Assembly: GCF_014647755.1 (NCBI RefSeq)
Contig: NZ_BMPU01000005.1
Location: 149,272-213,271, forward strand
Source: Porphyromonas pasteri
Lineage (GTDB): Bacteria; Bacteroidota; Bacteroidia; Bacteroidales; Porphyromonadaceae
DNA length: 64,000 nucleotides
Direction: 5' to 3'
Shown here: positions 17,809-25,822 of the stretch, piece by piece
How the letters are laid out: every line of letters starts with the position of its first letter
How positions within the stretch are numbered: position 1 is the stretch's first letter
Program-made: the position numbers and the translations under genes
Notes under the pieces: generated by a model
Seen by the model: the letters and a program-made list of their open reading frames with translations, nothing else
Database searches by the model: none
What the model was told of the DNA's origin: nothing

Positions 17809-18298
17809 CCAATAGTGGTGGGTGGTGTGAAACACTATTGGTCTGCGGTCGAACCAATAGTGGTCCGTGAGCAAAACTATATTGGTCGGCGCGCGAACCT
17901 ATATTGGTCGCAGCACCGACCTATATAGGATGGCGCAGCAAGCTATATAGCATTGTGAAGTGACCTATATTGGGTTGTTGCTCCGCGTAGGGATAAAAGT
18001 TGTGGACGAGTGGCAGATAAGTTTGGACTACGTACGTGGACGATAAATCTACGTACGTGGATATTTGGATTTACGTGCCTGGTCTTTAAGACTACGTGCA
18101 TAGACAAAGGAAAACCACTACGTGAAGGCGCTTTTTCCTTCACGAGAAGGACACTTTTCCCTCCGCTGGATAAGAGGAATACGTGCGATAAGGAAAAGGG
18201 CTTGCGTATCACGTCGGAGAGGCATATCGGGGAGCTGGGCGTGCGATGCCTTAGCACAATAAATAGCGGGCAGGACTCTGCCACAACAGTCTCCTATA
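17809..18298 (+). repeat. modular intergenic repeat, copy B
   Basis: The fullest copy, in the same orientation as copy A. Module 1 has eight 10-bp palindromes (CCAATAGTGG grading into CCTATATAGG and CCTATATTGG) centred near 17813.5, 17836.5, 17858.5, 17880.5, 17902.5, 17924.5, 17946.5 and 17968.5: one 23-bp step, then six exact 22-bp steps. Module 2 has four 12-bp palindromes at 18028-18039, 18049-18060, 18071-18082 and 18092-18103 (21, 22, 21). Module 3 starts with a perfect 7-bp stem (GTGAAGG / CCTTCAC) around the loop CGCTTTTT at 18122-18143 and continues, closely matching copy A, to about 18298. Confidence 0.9.
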
Positions 18299-18345
18299 GG
18301 TTCGCACCACCCCATAAGAGAGGTACACAGCTTGCACACGGGCAC

Positions 18346-18381
18346 AAAAAAAAGTTGGCACCCGCAGATGGGTGCCAACTT
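18346..18381 (-). terminator. terminator of the sigma-factor operon
   Basis: On the minus strand AAGTTGGCACCC pairs perfectly with GGGTGCCAACTT around a 6-base loop and is followed by an uninterrupted run of T (18353 down to 18346). Confidence 0.92.
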
Positions 18382-18414
18382 CTCTATGATAATAAGGAGG
18401 GAGCGAGGCGGGCG

Positions 18415-18867
18415 CTATCGCTTGTGACGCTCGAAGAAGCGGCGGGCGAAGTCCTTGCAGACCATCGGCAGGCGTACGAGCTTGTCAGCGGGAAGCGTGG
18501 AGCGACAGCGCAGGTAATAGGTGCGCTCCAGCTCGGCTTCGCGGACGTGGAAGTCCAGCATCTGCTCAAGGTGGGTATTCAGCTCGGCTTCGGTCAGCGT
18601 CTTGTCGCCCTGACGTACACGGCGGCCGAGGGTTTCGGTCGAGCGCCATAGAGCGAAGCGCTTATCGTCAAGTTCGTTTAGCACGGGCATCAGTGCATCA
18701 ACTTCGCCAGCGGTGAGGGAGAGCTCACGCATCAGGAAGGCACGCTTCTCAGCACGCACCTTCTCGCGCATATCCTTATGATGGTCGGCGCCCTTCTTCT
18801 TGGCTTGTGCGGACAGTCCACCCGTCAGGAGGAGGATGGAGCAAAGGATATAAAGGATTCGCTTCAT
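18415..18867 (-). CDS. small periplasmic Spy/CpxP-like protein
   Basis: 150 residues with a signal peptide (about 1-21, ending SAQA). The mature part is very rich in Lys, Arg and Glu and is predicted to be mostly helical, with LTAGEVDALMPVLNELDDKRFALW resembling the LTP...(L)(K) repeats of the Spy/CpxP/heavy-metal-sensor-like family. Such proteins in Bacteroidales often close an ECF-sigma/anti-sigma operon, as here (last gene, 14 bases after the anti-sigma gene). It probably acts as a periplasmic stress chaperone or sensor; this is inferred from composition and context. Confidence 0.6.
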   Translation of the reverse strand: MKRILYILCSILLLTGGLSAQAKKKGADHHKDMREKVRAEKRAFLMRELSLTAGEVDALMPVLNELDDKRFALWRSTETLGRRVRQGDKTLTEAELNTHLEQMLDFHVREAELERTYYLRCRSTLPADKLVRLPMVCKDFARRFFERHKR

Positions 18868-18881
18868 TGTCTTCGTAGGGG

Positions 18882-19298
18882 TTAGCGGGTGGTAGTAAAG
18901 GAGGTATTCGTCATCGTCCCGAGGTCGGAGAGGAGCAAATTGTAATAGGAGTCATATCCTGCTACGGCCGTCATGCGCTCACCGTAGTCGGCGTAGTAGT
19001 TGGCATACTCGTCTTCGCTACTGAACTCAGTCTGGGCCGTAGCGACGGACTTATCCTCGGCAGTCTTCGGTGCGAAGGCACGGAAGATGAGGTTCATCGC
19101 GACGAACATCGCCGCCAGATAAGCGATGGGGCGCAGGCGCGTCCATAGGCTGATGCGGGGAGCTTCGGCGACTTCCTCGGGGGTCTCCTCGGGGATCTTC
19201 GCCATGATACGCTCCTCGAGGCTATCGAAGTAGCCCTCGGGGATGCTATAGTGCCCACGACTCTCGGCGGGAGTAGGTAGGTTAGTTTGCTTATTCAT
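18882..19298 (-). CDS. probable anti-sigma factor, single membrane span
   Basis: 138 residues. The N-terminal region has YSIPEGYFDSLEERIMAKIPEE, the F-x-V-P-x-GYF-type motif found in many small Bacteroidales proteins next to ECF sigma genes. One hydrophobic span (about 57-72, IAYLAAMFVAMNLIF) separates a cytoplasmic half from an acidic Tyr/Asp-rich periplasmic half. Position directly after the sigma gene supports an anti-sigma role. No zinc-binding anti-sigma (ZAS) motif is present, so this remains inference. Confidence 0.55.
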   Translation of the reverse strand: MNKQTNLPTPAESRGHYSIPEGYFDSLEERIMAKIPEETPEEVAEAPRISLWTRLRPIAYLAAMFVAMNLIFRAFAPKTAEDKSVATAQTEFSSEDEYANYYADYGERMTAVAGYDSYYNLLLSDLGTMTNTSFTTTR

Positions 19299-19360
19299 CT
19301 CTAAATATATGCGCCCTTATCGGGGCTTCACTCTGTGTGACAACTGGTAGGGGAAAAGGT

Positions 19361-19930
19361 TTATTCGCTGCGCTGAAGTTCTTCGGTTACCTTCTTCATC
19401 GCGTGGTGGTAGGAGGCCTTGAGTGCGCCCTCAGACGTGCCGGTAAGTGCGGCCATCTGTTCGTAGGGCATCTCATCGTAGTAGCGGAGGCGGAAGACCA
19501 ACTGCTGCTTGGCAGGTAGGCTCAATATAGCCTTCTGCAGGCGCACCTCTGCCTCATCGGCATCGAAGTACTCGTCGGCCGTGAGGCGATCCAGCAGATA
19601 GAGTGAGTCACCCTCCTCTGAGGGGGAGATGACGTTCTCCTCTTCGTGGCGACGCTTCTTGAGGAAGTTCAGGGCCTCATAGAGGGCGATTCGGTAGAGC
19701 CACGTGGAGACCTTCGCCTCGCCACGGAAGCCTTCGATAGCCTCCCAGGCCTTGATGAAGACGTTCTGCACGAGGTCATCGGTGTCGTCGTGGTTGTAGA
19801 CCATACGGCGTATCTGCCAGTAGATCTGCTGCGAGTAGAGGCGCACGACCGTGGTGAAGGCGCTTCGCCGGCGCTCTGGGTCAGCCAGCGCACGCTGGAG
19901 CTCCTCTTCAGTGACAAGTGGTTGGGGCAT
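19361..19930 (-). CDS. ECF-type RNA polymerase sigma factor
   Basis: 189 residues. Region 2 is visible as DDLVQNVFIKAWEAIEGFRGEAKVSTWLYRIA, and region 4 as LPAKQQLVFRLRYYDEMPYEQMAALTGTSEGALKASYHHAMKKV, a helix-turn-helix for -35 recognition. An acidic linker lies between them. It directs transcription of a stress or envelope regulon. The start is ATG 19930, two bases after the clpC-like stop codon; an in-frame TTG lies two codons upstream. Translational coupling with the AAA+ gene is likely. Confidence 0.92.
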   Translation of the reverse strand: MPQPLVTEEELQRALADPERRRSAFTTVVRLYSQQIYWQIRRMVYNHDDTDDLVQNVFIKAWEAIEGFRGEAKVSTWLYRIALYEALNFLKKRRHEEENVISPSEEGDSLYLLDRLTADEYFDADEAEVRLQKAILSLPAKQQLVFRLRYYDEMPYEQMAALTGTSEGALKASYHHAMKKVTEELQRSE

Positions 19931-19932
19931 CG

Positions 19933-22599
19933 TCAAGATTTCTTTGACTTCAGGGTAGCAGGGGCTTTCTTGGCTTGCGTCGGGCTATCGGAAGTACGGC
20001 TGGGCTGGATCGCGTAGACGAGCTCGCCGTCCTTCCCGAGGCTGACGACGAAGGTCTCACCCGTATGGAGCTTCTCCTCGAGGATGTGCTCGACGCAGGG
20101 ATCCTCCACGAGCTGCTGCAGACGACGGCGCACGAGGCGGGCTCCGAGAGCGCGATGCGCCTCATCGATACCGACGAAGCGCTTAGCTTCCTCAGTGAGC
20201 GTCAGGCCATAGCCCGAGGCTGCGAGGCGCTCTACGATAGGCTTCAGCTCCAGCGAGACGATCTGCAGGAGCGACTCATCTGAGAGGCTCTCAAAGGCGA
20301 CCGTACCGTCCAGACGCCCCAAGAACTCGGGGCTGAAGGTGCGCTCCAGTGCCTTGCGGACAATGCCTTCGCTACGCTCCTGCCCATTGCTGAGGCCAGA
20401 GAAGCCGACGGAGCGGGCAAAGTCCTTCGCTTCGCGCGAACCGACATTGCTCGTCATAATGATGATCGTATTGCGGAAGTCCGCCGTACGCCCCTCCGAG
20501 TCTGTCAGACGGCCATCGTCGAGGACCTGCAGGAGGAGATTATAGATATCGGGATGGGCCTTCTCGATCTCGTCGAGGAGGACCAAGCGATGGGGGCGGG
20601 TACGCACGGGCTCCGTGAGTTCGCCACCATTGCCGTAGCCGATGTAGCCAGGAGGAGGGCCGATGAGTCGGGAGACGCTATGACGCTCGGCGAACTCACT
20701 CATATCGATACGCACCAGCGCCTCTTCACTGCCGAAGACCTCCCTCGCCAGCGCCTTTGCCAGATAGGTCTTCCCTACGCCCGTCGGGCCAAGGAAGAGG
20801 AAGGAAGCTATGGGATGCTGTCCGTCACGCAGCCCGAGACGGGCACGCTGCACGGCACGGCTGACGACTGCCACGGCATTATCCTGCCCGACGATACGGC
20901 TGCGGAGCTTCGCGGGGAGCTCACGTAGGCGCTGGAGCTCGGTCTTGTCCTCGATCTGCTCCACGGGGATATTGAGGCGACGAGCCAGACCCTGCAAGAG
21001 GTCGTCACGGCTGACAGTCCCCTTGCTTCGCGTGCCGCTTGTCGTGCCATAGAAGTGGCGATGCAGGCGACGGCGGGTCTCGCTGGCAGCAGCATCGAGG
21101 ATCTCACCGAGGGCGTAGAGCGCAGGCTCCTGCGGGAAGTAGCGCTGAGCGAGTGCCAGCAGCTCCTCGTAGGGCGTCTGATAGCTCACCGAGTGGTAAT
21201 CCGCGAGGAAGGCACGACGACGCTCGAAGGCCTTACGGAGTGCCTCGCCCTCGAGGGGCTTGATGATGTACTTCGCCGTACTGAGCGAAGCGGCTTCGCT
21301 GCGCTCGACAGACTGGCTGTAGGTAGCGGGAGTAGCGTGGGCAATGCACTGCATACGGCGCCGTGCAAGTCCTACAAAGAGAGCTTCCAAGACTTCGCCA
21401 CCCGTACGACCGAGGGGCTTCAGGAGGCTGAGGTCACCGATATAGAGGAGCACAGAGGGATCGGCCTTGAGTCGCTCAAAGAGTGACTGCAGGTACTGCT
21501 CTGCCCCACCCATCATCTGGCTTGCAGAGGCTAAGCGCAGCGGGTCAAGCTCCAGCACCGACTGGTAGCGGAAGCCCTGTGGCGTAGCACTCAGCTTATC
21601 GGCTACACTCGCACTACCGCCCTTAGCATCCAGCTCAGCACGGCGATCCATGTGACGAACAAGCGCCTTGATGATAGGCTCGGGGCTGTCGTGGAGCTCA
21701 TGCACCAAGACGACCGAGGGATAGCTCTCACGTGAGAGTATCTGTATGAGGTCACGCGCTTCATCATCATAGGGCATCGGCTCCACCTTCCCCTCATGGG
21801 TTGTGGGGGAGGTGCTCGTCACACGGCGACCGAAGTCAGCGTAGGGGAAGCTCCCATCCTTCGGGGCTTCTTCGCCCTCGGGGAGCTTACCGAGCATGCG
21901 GTCGACCTGCGTGCTGATGCTCTCAGCGAGTGCCTGCAGGAGTTCGTCGCTGGGTGGCAGTTCGCCATCGCCACCGAGCCCAGGCCCCTTCATCTGCGCC
22001 AGATCTATGCGAATGGGGATACGGCGGACGCGGTCTTGGGACAAGACGATCGCCTGGGCCTGCGCTGAAGGTTTATCCGAGGCAGGCTGGCTTGGCTTGG
22101 GCTCCGCGAGCTTTGGAGCGCTCTCCTCAGCGGTAGTCTTACTGCCCTCAAGGAGCATAGCGACACGATGGAGCTGGGGGTCGGTATGCTCGTTGATGCG
22201 GTGGGCTACGAGGTAATGCGTGAGGAGCGTCGGGGGCGAACAGAAGTATAGGCTATAGAGGAGGTGCAGCGCACTGATGGCCTGCGCCCCGAGGAGCGTG
22301 GAGATCTGCGCCGCACGCGCCAGCGTGCTATGCGCTTCGATGCTGTAGAAGACGTGTGCGGGGTCTTCCTTATCGTCCGGCTGGATATGCTCGTCCACCT
22401 CGCGCAGCACCTCCTTCACGGAGATATTACGATCCATCAGGAAGCGGATAGCGGCGCTGGTGCCTTCGCTGAGCACGCCCCACAGGAGGAGGTCATTCGT
22501 GATCTCGCCACAGCGCAGCTCCTTGGCGTGCTCGGCAGCGAGCTCGAGGGCCGCACGGAAGGTATCGGTATAGTTGTACTTGACAGGATTACGCTTCAT
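19933..22599 (-). CDS. ClpC-like AAA+ unfoldase with a degenerate first ATPase domain
   Basis: 888 residues. The N-terminal Clp_N repeat domain (about 10-150) and a low-complexity linker (about 150-180) precede D1 and D2. D2 (about 545-870) is intact: Walker A GPTGVGKT (604-611), Walker B LVLLDEIEKAHPD, sensor IIIMTSNVGS, and a VGF tripeptide in the position of the ClpP-docking loop of ClpC. D1 (about 275-480) keeps the flanking DLIQILSR, but the expected GEPGVGKT is replaced by VHELHDSP (near 299-306) and the Walker B IDEIH by YIGDLS. D1 therefore should neither bind nor hydrolyse ATP. It probably unfolds proteins for ClpP with D2 only. Lies between an ABC exporter and an ECF sigma gene. Confidence 0.88.
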   Translation of the reverse strand: MKRNPVKYNYTDTFRAALELAAEHAKELRCGEITNDLLLWGVLSEGTSAAIRFLMDRNISVKEVLREVDEHIQPDDKEDPAHVFYSIEAHSTLARAAQISTLLGAQAISALHLLYSLYFCSPPTLLTHYLVAHRINEHTDPQLHRVAMLLEGSKTTAEESAPKLAEPKPSQPASDKPSAQAQAIVLSQDRVRRIPIRIDLAQMKGPGLGGDGELPPSDELLQALAESISTQVDRMLGKLPEGEEAPKDGSFPYADFGRRVTSTSPTTHEGKVEPMPYDDEARDLIQILSRESYPSVVLVHELHDSPEPIIKALVRHMDRRAELDAKGGSASVADKLSATPQGFRYQSVLELDPLRLASASQMMGGAEQYLQSLFERLKADPSVLLYIGDLSLLKPLGRTGGEVLEALFVGLARRRMQCIAHATPATYSQSVERSEAASLSTAKYIIKPLEGEALRKAFERRRAFLADYHSVSYQTPYEELLALAQRYFPQEPALYALGEILDAAASETRRRLHRHFYGTTSGTRSKGTVSRDDLLQGLARRLNIPVEQIEDKTELQRLRELPAKLRSRIVGQDNAVAVVSRAVQRARLGLRDGQHPIASFLFLGPTGVGKTYLAKALAREVFGSEEALVRIDMSEFAERHSVSRLIGPPPGYIGYGNGGELTEPVRTRPHRLVLLDEIEKAHPDIYNLLLQVLDDGRLTDSEGRTADFRNTIIIMTSNVGSREAKDFARSVGFSGLSNGQERSEGIVRKALERTFSPEFLGRLDGTVAFESLSDESLLQIVSLELKPIVERLAASGYGLTLTEEAKRFVGIDEAHRALGARLVRRRLQQLVEDPCVEHILEEKLHTGETFVVSLGKDGELVYAIQPSRTSDSPTQAKKAPATLKSKKS

Positions 22600-22611
22600 C
22601 TCTGTGTCCGC

Positions 22612-24468
22612 TTAGGATTTGACTTGGATAGCATGCAGCTTGGCGTAGTGTCCGCCGAGTGCGAGGAGCTCGTCGTGCGTACCCTGCTCGACGATACGTC
22701 CGTCATCGACGACGCAGATGACGTCGGCATGGATGATCGTCGAGAGGCGGTGGGCGATGACGATGGTCGTACGGCCCTCCATGAGGTGATCCAAGGCACT
22801 CTGCACAAGGCGCTCGCTCTTGGTATCGAGGGCCGAAGTGGCTTCGTCGAGGATGAGGATCGGGGGATTCTTATAGACGGCACGGGCGATAGAGAGGCGC
22901 TGACGCTGACCACCGGAGAGCTTACCCCCACGGTCACCGATATTGGTATCATAGCCTGCAGGCATCTCATTGATGAACTCATCGGCGTGCGCGACTTCGG
23001 CAGCCTGACGCACCTTCTCGAGGGTAGCACCCTCGACACCGAAGGCGATATTCTCAAAGACTGAAGCATTGAAGAGGATGGGTTCCTGATTGACGTTCCC
23101 CATGAGGCGGCGCAGATCAGCTACCGCGACCTCACGAATATCTGTGCCATCGATGGTGATGCGCCCCTCGACGACGTCGTAGAAGCGTGGGATGAGGTCC
23201 ACGAGCGTACTCTTCCCCGAGCCCGAATGCCCGACGAGCGCGACGGTCTGCCCCTTGCGGATCGTGAGATCTACGTCACGTAGTACCCACTCCTCTGCGT
23301 AGCGGAAGGAGACCTTCTCGAGACGGATCGCCTCGTTGAAGACGACGGGCTTAGGCTCGGCAGGGTCTGTGATCGTGCTCTCGGCCTGGAGGATGCGGTC
23401 AACACGCTCCATCGAGCCCATACCACGGCGTATAGCATAGGCACCCTTGCTGAGGTCCTTCAGCGGGTTGATGAGGCTGTAGAAGATGACGAGATAGTAG
23501 ATAAAGGTCGAGGCATCGATGCTGCTATCTCGATTGAGGATGAGCGAGCCGCCATACCACAGCACGATAGCGATGGTCGCTGTACCGAGCAGCTCACTCA
23601 CGGGGTGCGCGAGGAGCTGACGGCGATTCACACCGATGACCGTCTGGCGGTACTCCTCGTTGGAGTCACGGAAGCGCTTGTCGACGAACTCCTCCGCGGT
23701 GAAGGCCTTGACGATACGCAGCCCGCCGAGTGTCTCCTCGACCTGACTGATGAGCTGCCCCCACTGGTTCTGCGCCTCGAGGCTAGTGCGCTTGAGCGAC
23801 TTCCCTACGCGTCCCATGACGAAGCCCGCGATGGGCAGGACGAGGAAGACGAAGAGGGTGAGCTGCCAACTGATGACGAGCATCGAGCCGAGGTACACGA
23901 AGATGAGGATAGGGTTCTTCAGAAGGAGATCGAGCGAACTCATCACGGAGTTCTCCACCTCCCCGACGTCCCCCGTGATACGGGCCAGCACGTCACCCTT
24001 GCGCTCTTCGCTGAAGAAGCCCAGCGGCAGGGCAAGGATCTTTGCATTGAGCTGATTGCGCAGGTCACGGACGACCCCCGTACGGATAGGCACGAGGAAG
24101 AAGCCCCCGAGGTAGGTAGCACCGACCTTCAGGAGCGTCATCAGCACCAGATAGATACCGAGGATGATGAGCGTGTAAGAGGCTCCCTCGGTCTCGATAA
24201 GCTGAGAGACGAAGTAGCCGAAGTTATTCGTCACCACCTCCTTCATCTGCGACCAACCCGCTTGGGTGGTGAGGTCAAGCGAGCTGAAGGGGATATAAGT
24301 CGTCACCCGCTCCTCGATCTGGAAGAGGATATTGAGGATGGGCATCACGAGGGCGAAGGCCACCAGATTGAGCAAAGCGCTCAGGATGTTGAAGAGCACC
24401 GCAAGGCTCAAGTACCCCTTATAATAAGGAGCGATGAAGCGGCGGATCAACATGAATATATCTTTCAT
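22612..24468 (-). CDS. MsbA-like ABC exporter (fused TMD-NBD)
   Basis: 618 residues. About six transmembrane helices in residues 15-330 are followed by a nucleotide-binding domain with Walker A VGHSGSGKST, signature KLSGGQRQRLSIARA, Walker B ILILDEATSALD and the switch His in VIAHRLST. Half-transporters of this layout dimerise and export lipids, lipid A or peptides; MsbA-type lipid flipping is the best guess, but the substrate is not shown. First gene of the cluster leading into the ClpC-like gene 12 bases downstream. Confidence 0.88.
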   Translation of the reverse strand: MKDIFMLIRRFIAPYYKGYLSLAVLFNILSALLNLVAFALVMPILNILFQIEERVTTYIPFSSLDLTTQAGWSQMKEVVTNNFGYFVSQLIETEGASYTLIILGIYLVLMTLLKVGATYLGGFFLVPIRTGVVRDLRNQLNAKILALPLGFFSEERKGDVLARITGDVGEVENSVMSSLDLLLKNPILIFVYLGSMLVISWQLTLFVFLVLPIAGFVMGRVGKSLKRTSLEAQNQWGQLISQVEETLGGLRIVKAFTAEEFVDKRFRDSNEEYRQTVIGVNRRQLLAHPVSELLGTATIAIVLWYGGSLILNRDSSIDASTFIYYLVIFYSLINPLKDLSKGAYAIRRGMGSMERVDRILQAESTITDPAEPKPVVFNEAIRLEKVSFRYAEEWVLRDVDLTIRKGQTVALVGHSGSGKSTLVDLIPRFYDVVEGRITIDGTDIREVAVADLRRLMGNVNQEPILFNASVFENIAFGVEGATLEKVRQAAEVAHADEFINEMPAGYDTNIGDRGGKLSGGQRQRLSIARAVYKNPPILILDEATSALDTKSERLVQSALDHLMEGRTTIVIAHRLSTIIHADVICVVDDGRIVEQGTHDELLALGGHYAKLHAIQVKS

Positions 24469-24555
24469 CTATGCATCTTAGGGCTCGCATACCGCCCTTT
24501 CCCCGAGGGCAAAGCGGCGACACGGAGGCTACTTATCCTAATCTAATATTACCCC

Positions 24556-24563
24556 CAAAGATA
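24556..24563 (-). promoter_or_regulatory. promoter of the ABC exporter/clpC/sigma operon
   Basis: TATCTTTG on the minus strand, 87 bases upstream of the exporter start. No other clear promoter was found before the sigma gene, consistent with one long transcript. Confidence 0.55.
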
Positions 24564-24655
24564 CGACAATGCCACGGCTTACTCCTTGGCTACTGTTCTG
24601 CTATGACTAAACACCCTGCAAGCAAATACCCCTACGCCTGCGCTTAGATACACTT

Positions 24656-24690
24656 CACCCTCCTATAGCAGGCAAAGCCATAGGAGGGTG
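24656..24690 (-). terminator. hairpin after the MACPF lipoprotein pair
   Basis: CACCCTCCTAT (24656-24666) pairs perfectly with ATAGGAGGGTG (24680-24690). It lies just past the stop codon at 24704. There is no strong U-run. Confidence 0.65.
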
Positions 24691-24703
24691 AGGGACTTAA
24701 AGA

Positions 24704-25789
24704 CTACGAGATAGCTATACTCAGATCGATCTCATCGCTCCCCCTATCTCCATAGGGAACACCTCGTGACCAAAATTCGATCTGTCCCTTAATACTACAT
24801 GGCTGACCATATAAAGGATCCGTTCGATCATCTACTGGCATGAATTTACCCAATGTAAAGGTATCATCACCTGTTTCTCGTTCAATAGCGAACTCTATGA
24901 TGTGTCTCCCCGAACCAGGAAGAAATTTTTTTCCCACACAATCCTCTGTAACAGTACCACCACGTACAAGTTGCCGAATATACTCAAATCCCCCACTGGG
25001 TTCAATTATGATCGGTTGACCTATCTGAGAAATAATCAAACGTCCCATATAGGTAGTTGCATATCGTATCCACCATCTAACGATAAATCCAACCTGTTTT
25101 TGAGCAGTAACCTTAATATATAGGCGCTTACTATTGGCATCCACCCCTATTACTCCACGGCACTTACGATTTGAGGTTTTCCCAAAGGCATTATTTGCCC
25201 GGAAGCCATGAGAATGGATAGGATACAGTGAAACCTCTTTGTAACTCCCAGATGCACCTATCGCCTCGTCGTAATTATCAGAAAGCCCAAGAGTACAAAT
25301 TGAGTCTCCTATCAAATAATGACCCGATTTATTCGCAATCATAGATTCAGACAGCGATCGAGCTCGACATACTGGATATGGATCGTATGCACCATCAACC
25401 GTAGAGACCCGATAAAGAGCATATAATTGCGACTTTATCTTTATTGTTTGGTACTCATCCCCTTCCAAAAACAAAACTGAGTCACGCATAATTCCATCTG
25501 ATATAGATCGCTCAACGGCTCTATAAGAAGAGAAAAAACTATGCTTCTGTACAAAGCTATCTGTTTCAGGAACATGCTGAAGGTAGTGCTGGAGAGACAT
25601 CACATTCTTAAATTTCAGAGTCTGTTCACCCTCAAATTCCACCATTTGGGGGGCAGACACATAAGATTCTCCCTCATTTATCGATTCTTGTTTTAATGGA
25701 TGCTCCAGGTCTGGAGCATCGGAAGAACAAGAGAATAAGAATGGCACTACCATACAGAGTAGTGTAAAAACACTATAATAAATTCTCAT
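24704..25789 (-). CDS. lipoprotein of unknown function next to the MACPF gene
   Basis: 361 residues. A lipoprotein signal ends in LFSC (Cys21), followed by Ser/Asp, so it is probably surface- or membrane-anchored. No known domain was recognised. The protein is Ser/Tyr/Ile-rich with beta-like patterning, and the C-terminal part has EFAIERETGDDTF and a Gly-rich stretch. It is encoded 33 bases after the MACPF gene on the same strand and shares its low-GC composition, unlike the GC-rich genes on both sides. It may be a partner or immunity/receptor protein of the MACPF protein, inferred only from context. Confidence 0.6.
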   Translation of the reverse strand: MRIYYSVFTLLCMVVPFLFSCSSDAPDLEHPLKQESINEGESYVSAPQMVEFEGEQTLKFKNVMSLQHYLQHVPETDSFVQKHSFFSSYRAVERSISDGIMRDSVLFLEGDEYQTIKIKSQLYALYRVSTVDGAYDPYPVCRARSLSESMIANKSGHYLIGDSICTLGLSDNYDEAIGASGSYKEVSLYPIHSHGFRANNAFGKTSNRKCRGVIGVDANSKRLYIKVTAQKQVGFIVRWWIRYATTYMGRLIISQIGQPIIIEPSGGFEYIRQLVRGGTVTEDCVGKKFLPGSGRHIIEFAIERETGDDTFTLGKFMPVDDRTDPLYGQPCSIKGQIEFWSRGVPYGDRGSDEIDLSIAIS

Positions 25790-25822
25790 ACTCGCTATTG
25801 TTTAGAGTTACAATCCAAGTAG

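Noticed and set aside
24556..24690. Insertion sequence or prophage bringing in the AT-rich lipoprotein pair
   Set aside because: No transposase, integrase, terminal inverted repeats or target duplication could be found around 24.7-27.4 kb.
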